From NCBI GenBank assembly GCA_041645075.1, contig JBAZQS010000003.1, forward strand, positions 7,790-71,789: a stretch of DNA of 64,000 bases, given 5' to 3'. The notes under the pieces are model-generated. The model saw only the letters and a program-made list of their open reading frames with translations, ran no database searches and had not been told where the DNA came from. Origin of the DNA: JBAZQS01 sp041645075 (lineage in GTDB: Bacteria > Patescibacteriota > Patescibacteriia > 2-01-FULL-39-33). Shown piece after piece: positions 1 through 7,946 of this stretch (position 1 is its first letter; every line of letters begins with the position of its first letter). Both the position numbers and the translations under genes were made by a program.

Positions 1-1403
1 ATGGCCGGTTCTTCTTCTTGTTCAGTATTTTCGCCGAGATTTTCCGCTGAAGATAAATCGGGATTTTCCGAGGCGATGTTATCCGGATTTTCCACGCTAT
101 TTTCATCGGACAAATTTTCGTTATCAGCCGGCTGGGCTTCTTCCACAGTGGTGGTTTCAGCCGGTTCAGCCGAGACAATTTCCTCGGCTGGTTCTTCTAT
201 GATATTTTCCGATTCGGCGACATAATTCGGGTCGTAATCTTGAGCCGTCGGGTCGTTTTTGGATAAATTGGGATTTTTGGGCGTACCGCAATTATAATCT
301 TGAGCATTACTATCCCAATAACTAAGCATTAGAGAAAGATCCGAACTTGACATAATCAAAGGTTCACAAGTATGCCAACTACTGGTGGCCATACCGTCAC
401 TTGGCACAATATTTCTTTCCATTGATTTTTTGATAACGCCATTTGAACCAGCCGGCCAATTACTGTTGATAACGGCGGGGGTTTGGTCAATAATATTGCC
501 ATCAATATCTTTCAAAATTAAGGCGCCGTTATCGTCATACTCATTGTCAAAATTAATATTGACGCTTGTTAAATCAACATCCACATTCACCAGTGAATCA
601 ACTCTATTATAATTAGCAATTAAGAAATAACCACCAGCTAAAATGATATTTGAAGTTGGAATTTCCAAATGACCGCCGCTGCCAGAAACCGCCCCGTCAA
701 TATCCCAATTGGAAATATCAATATCATGGCTCGTCATATTTCGCAACTCAATCCATTCGTCATGGGGTTTTAGGGTGTCGTCGTCTTCCTTGCTCCCCAT
801 CCACATAATTTCATTTATCACCACATCCCCCGGGCCGGGAATAGGCGGCTCTTGGGACGGCCACTCGCCCGAAGAAATGCTCATAGCGATAATTTCGGTA
901 TCGGTAAAACCGCTGGTATTGTCGGGCAGATTGATTTGCCAGCCGGAAAAGACGAGGTCAAAATTACAGGACTGATTTTCTACGGCCGGGTCGGTGGTGG
1001 TCGCTAATCTGGCGCTAAAAATAATATCCGCGTCCAGTAAAAAAGTCGTGGTCGCCGAAACAAAAGAGCTTAACGGCTGATAGATGCCGGAAATATCGTC
1101 TTTTACCTCCAAATACTGACATAAAGCGCCAGTGGAACTCGCCGTCACGGCCTGATAATTAAAATCAGCCGTACCCGCGTTAGCCAAAAAAACCGTGCTG
1201 GTTGCTTCGCTATCCGCGATTAAAGTCGGCAAAAAACTGCCGCCGCCCGAGAGCGAAAAATCAAGCGTGCCGGCGGTAAAATTGGCCGCCCCTTGCTCAA
1301 TATCGTTAAAATAGGCAAAGGTCTCGCCAATCGCGGAAAGTCCCGCCCAATTCAAACCAATAAGCAATAAAAGGGTGGTTAATTTTAATATTATTTTTCT
1401 CAT
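1..1403 (-). CDS. SipW/TasA-type secreted protein with lamin-tail (LTD) domain, C-terminus cut by window edge
   Basis: This reading frame starts with ATG at 1403 and stays open to base 1, so at least 467 residues are present and the C-terminus is missing. The N-terminus is a hydrophobic helix followed by a TasA/camelysin-like signature (AYFND, then NFTAGTLDF), the type of signal processed by SipW peptidases. Around residues 190-310 there is an LTD-like stretch (VVINEIMWMG, DEWIELRN, then SNWDIDG), a beta-sandwich fold seen in surface proteins. From about residue 390 the protein becomes Glu/Pro/Ser rich and low in complexity, as in a spacer or wall-spanning stalk. It lies 5 bp downstream of the SipW gene and probably shares its operon. 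The product is likely a secreted or surface-attached structural protein; its ligand is unknown. Confidence 0.8.
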   Translation of the reverse strand, partial: MRKIILKLTTLLLLIGLNWAGLSAIGETFAYFNDIEQGAANFTAGTLDFSLSGGGSFLPTLIADSEATSTVFLANAGTADFNYQAVTASSTGALCQYLEVKDDISGIYQPLSSFVSATTTFLLDADIIFSARLATTTDPAVENQSCNFDLVFSGWQINLPDNTSGFTDTEIIAMSISSGEWPSQEPPIPGPGDVVINEIMWMGSKEDDDTLKPHDEWIELRNMTSHDIDISNWDIDGAVSGSGGHLEIPTSNIILAGGYFLIANYNRVDSLVNVDVDLTSVNINFDNEYDDNGALILKDIDGNIIDQTPAVINSNWPAGSNGVIKKSMERNIVPSDGMATSSWHTCEPLIMSSSDLSLMLSYWDSNAQDYNCGTPKNPNLSKNDPTAQDYDPNYVAESENIIEEPAEEIVSAEPAETTTVEEAQPADNENLSDENSVENPDNIASENPDLSSAENLGENTEQEEEPA

Positions 1404-1408
1404 TTTAT

Positions 1409-1936
1409 TTAGTCAACTTTATCAATTGTTTTTGTTTTCTTTTTCTTGATTTCTGCATAAATTTTCCTGGCCTCGTCATAAATGATTATTACCGCCGGCA
1501 CAATGATAATAATCATAAAGCCGATGGGTTTTTTGGCCGCGTCAACCGCATAGCCGAGATAAGGAACGGAAAAAATAACCTTGCCGACAACTTCATTGGT
1601 TAAAACCTCTTTTTGGTCTGGCGTGTTATTAGCGTCGCCTTTGGTAATGTAAATCGGCTTGCCTTCTTGAACGCGAATATCATTAATCCGATGGGTGGTT
1701 GGCGTTTGGTTTTTGCCGATTTTACCGAAAGTGATAATGTCGCCAATCTGATAATTGGCCGCCGGCTTTATGGCTACAACACTGCCGGTTTTTATGGTTG
1801 GCTCCATTGAGCCAGAAAGCACGGCCAAAACCTTGAAATTGCCAGTGAGGGGCAAAATGGAAATTATCAGCAAAAGAGCGATAACGGAAATTAAAACAAT
1901 AACTAAATAATAAAATATTTTGAATATTTTTGGCAT
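1409..1936 (-). CDS. sipW: SipW-type (ER/archaeal-like) signal peptidase I
   Basis: A 175-residue membrane protease with one N-terminal helix (residues 7-30) and one C-terminal helix (about 138-158). Catalytic residues match the SipW/ER class: Ser43 in SGSMEP, and His82 in TTHRI where ordinary bacterial signal peptidases have a Lys. Asp residues follow around 101-107. In Bacillus, SipW cleaves the TasA and TapA precursors. Here the gene lies directly after two TasA-like genes and directly before a third SipW-type secreted protein, so those three are its probable substrates. The function is well supported by motif and context; which substrates are cut is inferred. Confidence 0.93.
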   Translation of the reverse strand: MPKIFKIFYYLVIVLISVIALLLIISILPLTGNFKVLAVLSGSMEPTIKTGSVVAIKPAANYQIGDIITFGKIGKNQTPTTHRINDIRVQEGKPIYITKGDANNTPDQKEVLTNEVVGKVIFSVPYLGYAVDAAKKPIGFMIIIIVPAVIIIYDEARKIYAEIKKKKTKTIDKVD

Positions 1937-1975
1937 GTTTTATTTCTTTTTTTCTACTATTTTAAATCCTTTATG

Positions 1976-2003
1976 GTCCCCCACTTTTTTTAAAGTGGGG
2001 GAC
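1976..2003. repeat. Perfect 12-bp stem hairpin between tasA-like gene and sipW
   Basis: GTCCCCCACTTT is followed by its exact reverse complement with a 4-base T loop. No U-run follows on the minus strand. It could attenuate or process the tasA-sipW transcript, so that less peptidase than substrate is made, rather than act as a full terminator. Function inferred. Confidence 0.6.
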
Positions 2004-2019
2004 GAAAAGGATTCAAGTA

Positions 2020-2739
2020 TTACTGACTCGCGTCCTGATTTAGGGTGAAAATCATGGTCAAATCAAAAATGTCTCCCTGGAAATCATTGCCGGCTTCGTT
2101 GGCAAATTTAACGCCCATTTCATAGTCATACATACCCATATTGACAGGAGGTGGAAGATTGTCCAGAACATCATTCTTTAAATCATAAAAACTGATTTTC
2201 CCGTCGCCATTCTGGTCCTCTATTTTCCAGTCATTGCTCTGGCCTAATAAGGTTCCAGTACAAGTATGGTTTGAGCTGTTATATAATGCCCTTTTTTCAC
2301 CGGTTAAACAATCTATACAGCCAAAATCTTTATAAATACATCTGGTAATTAACATTTCCTTTGCCATTTCGCCCGGGTGCAAATTTGTTTGACAATCAGT
2401 GTCCCCTTCCAGACAAGGATTTTCTTCAACCACGGAATAATCACTGGTTATTTCAAGGTGATTTCCCGGCACGGTGCTGTCCCAAGATTCCTGCATTTGA
2501 ACCAGAGGAATTCTAAAATCCCACGCATCCCCCGGCTTTACATCGGGGGGAGCGGTCCAGGTAGCGTGAACTCCATCTCCCCAGTCCTCATCCTGATCTC
2601 TAATTTTCAAATCCAAAATGCCGGCTGAAAATGTGTTTCCACTACTTGTTTCCGTATCCTGAAAATAGGCAATGGTTCCGCCAATGGCAATTGTTGCAAC
2701 CACGGCAATAATACTCAAACTGATTAGTATTCTTTTCAT
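2020..2739 (-). CDS. TasA/camelysin-like SipW-dependent secreted protein (copy 1)
   Basis: A 239-residue protein beginning with a hydrophobic helix (residues 4-24) and the SipW-substrate signature AYFQDTETSSGNTFSAG. This is the pattern of TasA/camelysin (Peptidase_M73-like) proteins, which form biofilm fibres or sit on the surface in Firmicutes. Residues about 168-190 contain an EF-hand-like acidic loop (DQNGDGKISFYDL), suggesting Ca2+ binding. The Cys residues in the middle (ENPC, DTDC, CIYKDFGCIDC) could form disulfides after export. The gene lies between a paralogue and sipW. The family assignment is good; fibre formation in this organism is not shown. Confidence 0.85.
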   Translation of the reverse strand: MKRILISLSIIAVVATIAIGGTIAYFQDTETSSGNTFSAGILDLKIRDQDEDWGDGVHATWTAPPDVKPGDAWDFRIPLVQMQESWDSTVPGNHLEITSDYSVVEENPCLEGDTDCQTNLHPGEMAKEMLITRCIYKDFGCIDCLTGEKRALYNSSNHTCTGTLLGQSNDWKIEDQNGDGKISFYDLKNDVLDNLPPPVNMGMYDYEMGVKFANEAGNDFQGDIFDLTMIFTLNQDASQ

Positions 2740-2811
2740 ATTAATTTTTATTTACCCGCCCCGCCCCTCGCGAGAGGCGGGGTTGGCCGGATTTAAGAAA
2801 TCAGTGAGAGA

Positions 2812-3591
2812 TTATTCTGGCTGACTCTGTGGACTGCACAAAAATCTGTCGTTATTCCTTGCCTGCTCGGTGTAGAAAGAAATGTCAGATACATAGCTGT
2901 CGCTCTGAACGATGTTGCCAGTTGTCCATGGTAAACTCCAAGATACGCCAAGATAGTAGTTATTGCTACCAATAAGTGGTCCGGCGCCGGTAAACACATT
3001 TCCGTTTGCGTCAGCTAAAGGTAAGGTTACTGTTCGGGTAGGCGCAATGCCGGTGCCAATTAAATTATCACAATCTGGCTGATAAATATTGTCTCCGGGC
3101 CTTGCATTTGGGTACTCATCATTAATCTCAGGAGTACACACATCCGCCCAAATCGTACCGGTAAGAGCTTGCGCTAATTCGCCATCGTTTAAGTTACTTG
3201 GATCCTCTTGTGTCTCTCCTGGTTCTGCTAATTCTGGTTCGGTGGAGCTCATATCGTCGTTTTTGACCGGAGTCACGGTCATACAACCCCAAGCATTGTT
3301 GTCATAAACATGCAAGCTGATAGTTCCCTCGCCGTAATCACCGGGTTTGAGATCCGCGAAATTAAAGAATTTCTCATTGGTTAAGTCCGTCAATCTCCAT
3401 TGGCCGGCGTTTGGGTCCCCGTCAACTCGCTTATTAAAATAGCCCTCATAATCCACCTTCAAATCAATTGCCCCAGCGGTAAAAGTGTTGCCAGTGCTGG
3501 TTTCAGTGTCGCTGAAGTAGGCGGTGGTCGCGCCGATGGCCACGGCGGCGACAAAGGCGATAACCGCCAAACTTAATAAAACTTTTTTCAT
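2812..3591 (-). CDS. TasA/camelysin-like SipW-dependent secreted protein (copy 2)
   Basis: A 259-residue paralogue of the next gene with the same architecture: hydrophobic N-terminal helix, then AYFSDTETSTGNTFTAG, then a beta-rich body. It is the first gene of the cassette. An AGGAGG sequence lies in the leader but about 25 bases from the ATG, which is far for a ribosome-binding site, so the start at 3591 rests mainly on the signal-peptide match. The body contains LKPGDYGEGTI, typical of the TasA beta-sandwich. It is probably exported by Sec, cut by the SipW encoded two genes downstream, and assembled on the cell surface. Confidence 0.85.
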   Translation of the reverse strand: MKKVLLSLAVIAFVAAVAIGATTAYFSDTETSTGNTFTAGAIDLKVDYEGYFNKRVDGDPNAGQWRLTDLTNEKFFNFADLKPGDYGEGTISLHVYDNNAWGCMTVTPVKNDDMSSTEPELAEPGETQEDPSNLNDGELAQALTGTIWADVCTPEINDEYPNARPGDNIYQPDCDNLIGTGIAPTRTVTLPLADANGNVFTGAGPLIGSNNYYLGVSWSLPWTTGNIVQSDSYVSDISFYTEQARNNDRFLCSPQSQPE

Positions 3592-4034
3592 ACTTTTGTT
3601 TTTTTATTAATAATTAAATTCCTCCTAAATTAAACTTTCAACTTTAAACAATTAGGGTTAAACTGCTTTGAGCAATTCGACTTTAGAAACCACTAAATTG
3701 ATTAAAGCGCGCAATGCAATATGTAAAATAAGTTATTTTTTAAAATAAAAAAACGCCTCAAAAAATCAGGCGCTTAACGTTTTATTGGATTGACTCGCAT
3801 TATTCGGAAGGAAATTTCAGCTTGTTTTTCTACCGACATTTGCTAAAAGTAATTTTTTATTCCCCCCTAAAAATGCTAAACAACCTTATCCCCCTTAAAC
3901 ATTACTGCCTTATTTTATCACCGCTCTAAAATAGGCGCAATGGCATAAGCGGTGGATAACTTTTAATTTATTTCAGCTAAATTTAAAATATCCCAGTAAT
4001 AAGTGTTTATGAGATGGTTACAAATCAAAATCTG
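3592..4034. other. Intergenic leader with minus-strand terminator at 3754-3772
   Basis: This 443-bp AT-rich spacer has no convincing ORF. On the minus strand a hairpin with a 5-bp stem (CGCCT/AGGCG at 3754-3772) is followed by seven T residues, which fits an intrinsic terminator for the PEBP-like gene upstream. The rest should hold the promoter of the tasA-sipW operon, but no convincing -35/-10 pair was found. Confidence 0.55.
4011..4025. repeat. Solo end of the GAGATGGTTACAAA element
   Basis: The sequence TGAGATGGTTACAAA matches the end of the TIR element seen in full at 5826, 7769 and 62338. It lies 10 bases past the stop codon of the PEBP-like gene. Confidence 0.6.
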
Positions 4035-4592
4035 CTATCTTTTATATAAGCCGGTCAAGACCGCCTGCTCAATGACGCGATCACCCAGCGCTTCTTTAAA
4101 TTTATTCTTGTCTGTATTTTCGTCCAAAACCAGATTATCGCTTAAAGCGTAAAGCTTGAAATTATAGCGATGAACGCCCGAGGGCGGACAAGGCCCGTCA
4201 TAAGTAGAGCGTCCAAAATCATTTATACCCACGGCCGCGCCACTGGGAACGCTATTTTCGGTAATTTCTCGCGTATCGGACGAAATATTCCAAACCAGCC
4301 AATGGACAAAGTCGCCACTGGGAGAATCCGGGTCATCCACCATCAAGGCCAGACCCTTGGCGCCATCGGGAACACCGCTGATGGCCAGCGGCGGATTAAC
4401 ATTTTTCCCGCCACAAGTGTATTGGGCAGGCAGGGATTGATTCGGCTCAAAGGCCGGACTGGTTAATTTCATATTGCCTAATTTAAAATTTTGAATTAAA
4501 TTTTTATGATTGGCAGACCTTTGGAAAATAAAAAATATTCCGGCGATTACCGCCAACGCCGTAATAATTAAAATGATTGTGTTTTTTTTCAT
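4035..4592 (-). CDS. YbhB/YbcL-family PEBP-like protein, membrane anchored
   Basis: A 185-residue protein with an N-terminal membrane helix (residues 5-24), then a phosphatidylethanolamine-binding-protein fold from about residue 42. Family motifs visible are PAFEPNQSLPAQYTCGGKN, DDPDSPSGDFVHWLVWNI, and GRSTYDGPCPPSGVHRYNF, which form the conserved ligand pocket. Bacterial YbhB-type proteins have no firmly known reaction. The anchor places the domain outside the membrane. It is the last gene of a unit that includes mnmA, 8 bp upstream, but shares no obvious pathway with it. Confidence 0.9.
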   Translation of the reverse strand: MKKNTIILIITALAVIAGIFFIFQRSANHKNLIQNFKLGNMKLTSPAFEPNQSLPAQYTCGGKNVNPPLAISGVPDGAKGLALMVDDPDSPSGDFVHWLVWNISSDTREITENSVPSGAAVGINDFGRSTYDGPCPPSGVHRYNFKLYALSDNLVLDENTDKNKFKEALGDRVIEQAVLTGLYKR

Positions 4593-4600
4593 ATTTGAAT

Positions 4601-5815
4601 TTATTTAATAATGCCGCCACCTAAAACCTCATCACCATTATAAAAAACCGCGGATTGGCCGGGCATAATGGCGCGCTGGGATTTTTTAAACTTTACAGTA
4701 AGGAATCTCCCACCCCCTGCCCCGACTTGGCGTCGGGACGTCCCCCTCTGGCAGGGGGACAAAATAATACAATTGGCGGCCCGGCCGTGATAGCGGATCT
4801 GTACTTTACATTTTAAAGGAAATTTCGGTTTCTTGCCAATCCAATTAATATTATGGCAAAAAAACTCTTTTTGATAAATAGCGGAATTATTTTGATTTTT
4901 AGTGACAATCAATAAATTCTTTTTGCGGTCAAAGCCGCAGACATACCAAGGTCCACCCGATAGGCCGATACCGCTTCGTTGGCCAAGGGTATAAAGCGGG
5001 AGGCCTTGATGGGTACCCAATACAGACCCCTCCCCAACCCTCCCCTTGTAAAGGGGAGGGGGTTTAATATGCGGCCTCCCCTTATAAAAAATGGGGGAAT
5101 AAATAATAATTTTTCCGGGTTTTAATTTCAAATATCTTTTCAAAAAATCATAATGGCTTTCGCCCACAAAACAAATCTCTTGGCTGTCCTTTTTATCATG
5201 AACCGGCAGTTTAAATTTTTTGGCCAATTTCCTGACTTCGCTTTTTTCATAATCCCCCACTGGAAACAGCAAATACTTTAATTGCGATTGCCCTAAATTG
5301 TACAAAAAATATGATTGGTCTTTATTCTCATCTTTTCCACGCAATAATTTTAATTTTGGATTTTGGATTTGTTTGGGATTTAGGATTTGGGATTTAGGAT
5401 TTTCCGCCAACAGGCGGACATAATGCCCCGTCGCCAGATAATCGGCGCTAAAAATCGTTCTAACTTTTTTCAGCAAAAGGTCAAATTTTATAAATTTGTT
5501 GCAGGCCACGCAGGGATTCGGCGTTTTGCCTCGGCCGTATTCTTTGAGAAATTCATCCACGATTATTTTTTTAAATGCCGGGCCGAAATTTAATTTATGA
5601 AACGGAATATCTAAAATATCCGCCACCCACTTGGCCTCATTAAATGATTCTAAACTGCAACACCGATTTTCACCGTATATCTTGCCGGTAGGAAACCAAA
5701 ATTGCATAAACACACCCACCACCTCATAACCCTGTTCTTTTAATAAGGCCGCGGCCACCGAAGAGTCCACGCCGCCGGACATAGCGACCACAACTTTTTT
5801 ACCATTATCTTTCAT
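4601..5815 (-). CDS. mnmA: tRNA-specific 2-thiouridylase MnmA with three repeat-derived insertions
   Basis: MnmA transfers sulfur to U34 of Lys, Glu and Gln tRNAs. Visible motifs are the PP-loop SGGVDS (residues 13-18), the catalytic Cys102 in NPC, the second Cys215 in EICFV, and the C-terminal barrel. At 404 residues it is longer than the usual 350-370. The excess matches three stretches that look foreign and correspond to genome repeats: residues 137-155 (NPKSQILNPKQIQNPK), 241-263 (HIKPPPLYKGRVGEG) and 353-370 (QRGTSRRQVGAGGG). All three keep the reading frame and leave the catalytic motifs intact, so the enzyme is probably active. They lie in probable surface loops. Confidence 0.95.
   Translation of the reverse strand: MKDNGKKVVVAMSGGVDSSVAAALLKEQGYEVVGVFMQFWFPTGKIYGENRCCSLESFNEAKWVADILDIPFHKLNFGPAFKKIIVDEFLKEYGRGKTPNPCVACNKFIKFDLLLKKVRTIFSADYLATGHYVRLLAENPKSQILNPKQIQNPKLKLLRGKDENKDQSYFLYNLGQSQLKYLLFPVGDYEKSEVRKLAKKFKLPVHDKKDSQEICFVGESHYDFLKRYLKLKPGKIIIYSPIFYKGRPHIKPPPLYKGRVGEGSVLGTHQGLPLYTLGQRSGIGLSGGPWYVCGFDRKKNLLIVTKNQNNSAIYQKEFFCHNINWIGKKPKFPLKCKVQIRYHGRAANCIILSPCQRGTSRRQVGAGGGRFLTVKFKKSQRAIMPGQSAVFYNGDEVLGGGIIK
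4706..4759. repeat. Palindromic repeat inside mnmA (CCCGAC...GTCGGG family)
   Basis: Nested palindromes (CCCCCTGCC with GGCAGGGGG, and CCCGAC with GTCGGG) encode residues 353-370 of MnmA without breaking the frame. Related CCCGACGTNACGTCGGG palindromes occur at 5909, 25789, 32447, 52219, 57866 and 62538. Confidence 0.8.
5024..5097. repeat. CTCCCCTTnTAAAGGGGAG repeat inside mnmA
   Basis: The palindrome CCTCCCCTTGTAAAGGGGAGG plus a second partial copy encode KPPPLYKGRVGEG in MnmA. Nearly the same sequence occurs between genes at 32706-32745, and related pieces at 32630-32690 and 53670-53880. Confidence 0.85.
5344..5407. repeat. GGATTTAGGATTT-type degenerate tandem repeat inside mnmA
   Basis: Iterated 7-8 base units (GGATTTG, GGATTTA and variants) encode the Asn-Pro-Lys rich insertion at residues 137-155 of MnmA. 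The low-complexity iteration contrasts with the ordinary coding sequence on either side. Confidence 0.75.
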
Positions 5816-5825
5816 AAATATTATT

Positions 5826-6011
5826 TGAGATGGTTACAAAACTATTTTAGCTATAAATTTAGGACTTTTTGAGCGAGACAAGGAGGGCCAGCAAAAAGAT
5901 CTGAGCCGCCCCGACGTAACATCGGGGCGGTGAAAATCTTTTTGCGCCAGCCTGACGCAGTCGCAGCCAAAAAGGACAAATTTAGAGAAATATAGTTTTG
6001 TAACTATCTCA
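5826..6011. mobile_element. 186-bp MITE-like element with terminal inverted repeats, copy A
   Basis: Ends are TGAGATGGTTACAAAACTAT and its near-perfect inverse ATAGTTTTGTAACTATCTCA. The interior is a long imperfect palindrome with a CCCCGACGTAACATCGGGG core. It has no coding capacity. The right end directly touches the stop codon of the lipid-kinase gene at 6012. Orientation is opposite to copies B (7769) and C (62338). Confidence 0.8.
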
Positions 6012-6896
6012 TTAAGGAATTACAACCTCAAGGGCTTTCGGCAAGACCTCTACCTCTATTTCCTTGGAAATTTTCAGGTAATCGCCGTCTATCTGGTAGG
6101 AATTCCAGCCACGATTCAAATAAATCTTAAAATAATCATTATCCAAGGTAAAAATGTGTTTTTTCGGCTGTTGGCGCCAAAGCAAATAAAAAAGGTCGCT
6201 GATTAAAGAAAGCAGGGTTTTATTGGTAAAAACATAAAGATTTAAAATGCCGTCTTGCCAGTCAATATTCTTTTTCAATTTCAAGCCGAAATAATTTATG
6301 GCGTTAAAAATAACCAAACTATTGCCCTTGACCCAAAATGTTTTATTTTGCGTTTTGATTTTAAATTTAATCTTTCTAATCTTAATTTTATTAAAAATAA
6401 ATCGCCATAAATAGCCAAAATAACCAAACTTATTTTTTAAATCGCCGGGGGTGCTGGCAATAACATGGGAAATATAGCCGATTGAAAGCCCCACCAAAAA
6501 ATAATGATTCTGGTTTATTAGGCCAACGTCAATTTTAACGGTTTTTTCCGGTTGAGCCAATAACTTTATCGCTTGCTTGACGGTCAGAGGAATTCCCAGA
6601 TCCGTGGCCATAACATTGGCCGAACCAAAAGGAATGATGCCAAGCGGGGCTGATAATTTATTATTTAAAATTGTCTTCGTCGCCACCTTAACCGTGCCGT
6701 CACCGCCCACCGCCACCACCAACTCCGTTCCCAAAAAATTATGCCCCGAAATCGCGGTTTCAAAATTATCATTTAAATAAAACAAATCAACTTGGTAGCC
6801 AAGCTCTTCAAGCTTATTTCTCACTAAGCCCTCAATATCCTGCTTGGTCATCAGGCCGGCGGATTTGTTGAAAATTACTAAAGCAATTTTGGTCAT
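6012..6896 (-). CDS. Diacylglycerol kinase-family lipid kinase (DagK/YegS-like)
   Basis: A 294-residue soluble enzyme with the DAGK catalytic signature GGDGTVKVATKTI (GGDGT at residues 64-68) and the downstream IIPFGSANVMATDLGIP block that completes the nucleotide site. The C-terminal half is beta-rich, as in YegS/DgkB. It would phosphorylate diacylglycerol or a related lipid with ATP. The next gene downstream on this strand is mnmA, while the gene upstream (6951-7505) is a CarS-like CTP:lipid enzyme; together these two could recycle lipid to a CDP-activated form. The substrate cannot be read from the sequence. Confidence 0.9.
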   Translation of the reverse strand: MTKIALVIFNKSAGLMTKQDIEGLVRNKLEELGYQVDLFYLNDNFETAISGHNFLGTELVVAVGGDGTVKVATKTILNNKLSAPLGIIPFGSANVMATDLGIPLTVKQAIKLLAQPEKTVKIDVGLINQNHYFLVGLSIGYISHVIASTPGDLKNKFGYFGYLWRFIFNKIKIRKIKFKIKTQNKTFWVKGNSLVIFNAINYFGLKLKKNIDWQDGILNLYVFTNKTLLSLISDLFYLLWRQQPKKHIFTLDNDYFKIYLNRGWNSYQIDGDYLKISKEIEVEVLPKALEVVIP

Positions 6897-6950
6897 TGTC
6901 GTTTATTCGCAGTAGTTTATTCGTAATTCGTAATTTGAAATTTTAAAATA

Positions 6951-7505
6951 TTACCACCAAACTTTTTTAAGGCCCAACAAATATGAAATCAGGTTGACAA
7001 GGGGATGGAGAATTAAAGTGATTAAAAGCGAGGCCAAAATAATTTCTACCGACGGCTTATAAATCAAGGAGATGAAAATAAAAAAACCGATGATAAAATC
7101 AAGCTGGTCAAAAATCGGCCAGGACTGGCCCGAGGCGAGATGCAAACGCCGCTTCAAAAAACTTTTAATTAAGTCGCCCAAAATCGCGCCCAAGCCGGCC
7201 AGCACGCCAAAAGACAAAAACATGGCATCATAATTTACAATGGAAATCTGATAAAAAAAATCATAACCAAACAAAGATGCCTGAATAATAGTGACCACTA
7301 AAGACATAATTACCGCCGCGATAATCCCCCGCCAGGTTTTATTCTGGCCGAATAAAAAATCTTGGCCCAATTTCAAGCCGCCATCAATCGGCTTGGCCAT
7401 TGATTTCAATAAGCCGAGTTTATCAAAAATTACCGGCGCCATATTGGCAAAATAAGCCGGCAAAAGTAAATAAAAACTTTTTATCAGATAATCAAGGTAG
7501 GGCAT
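6951..7505 (-). CDS. CDP-archaeol synthase (CarS/DUF46)-like integral membrane protein
   Basis: A 184-residue protein with about five membrane helices. It carries the CarS/CdsA-superfamily signatures FGQNKTWRG (residues about 53-61), GAILGDLIKSFLKRR, and SWPIFDQLDF. CarS activates unsaturated archaetidic acid with CTP; bacterial members are thought to act on phosphatidic-acid-like lipids. The gene sits 54 bp upstream of a DagK-type kinase, so the pair could make and then activate a phospholipid. This is unusual because Patescibacteria mostly lack complete lipid synthesis. The family call is secure; the lipid substrate is inferred. Confidence 0.85.
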   Translation of the reverse strand: MPYLDYLIKSFYLLLPAYFANMAPVIFDKLGLLKSMAKPIDGGLKLGQDFLFGQNKTWRGIIAAVIMSLVVTIIQASLFGYDFFYQISIVNYDAMFLSFGVLAGLGAILGDLIKSFLKRRLHLASGQSWPIFDQLDFIIGFFIFISLIYKPSVEIILASLLITLILHPLVNLISYLLGLKKVWW

Positions 7506-7768
7506 ATTGATTATATTTTACTATAAATTTGCGAGATATTCAATATAAATTATTCTATTTGCTAAATCCCCTATTTTAATATAGAATACAATCAGAAAAG
7601 ATAGTGGATATGCGCGGGGTTTCACATATCGGGAGAACAAAAATCTTTTCTGCCCACCAATTTATCCAACCAAAAAATCGAAAGAAACCCATCTTAAAAC
7701 TTCCCACCACTGCTTCCCGGATAACAAAAAAGCGACGAACACCATCCCTTCGTCGCTTTCTCATTTAA
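7506..7768. other. Spacer with minus-strand intrinsic terminator (7732-7756)
   Basis: No supported gene. GCGACGAA and TTCGTCGC form an 8-bp stem with a 9-base loop, followed on the minus strand by six T residues, so this is a terminator for the VirD4-like gene. A weaker imperfect palindrome (GATATG/CATATC) lies near 7606-7629. A 62-codon minus frame here has no domain signature and overlaps the terminator, so it was not called. Confidence 0.65.
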
Positions 7769-7946
7769 TGAGATGGTTACAAAACTATATTTCTCTAAAT
7801 TTGTCCTTTTTGGCTGCGACTGCGTCGGGCGGGCGCAAAATGATTTTCACCGTAGCCCCGCTATGGCTCAAGTCATTTTGCTGGCCCTCCTTGTCTCGCT
7901 CAAAAAGTCCTAAATTTATAGCTAAAATAGTTTTGTAACCATCTCA
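7769..7946. mobile_element. 178-bp MITE-like element with terminal inverted repeats, copy B
   Basis: The ends are the same TGAGATGGTTACAAAACTAT inverted repeats as copy A, here in the other orientation. The final TGA of the element, read on the minus strand, is itself the stop codon of the VirD4-like gene (7944-7946). The interior matches copies A and C through GATTTTCACCGTA and the CTGGCC(C/T)TCCT blocks. Confidence 0.8.

Noticed and set aside
7576..7764. 62-codon minus-strand gene
   Set aside because: It overlaps a terminator hairpin, has no ribosome-binding site, and shows no protein-like pattern.
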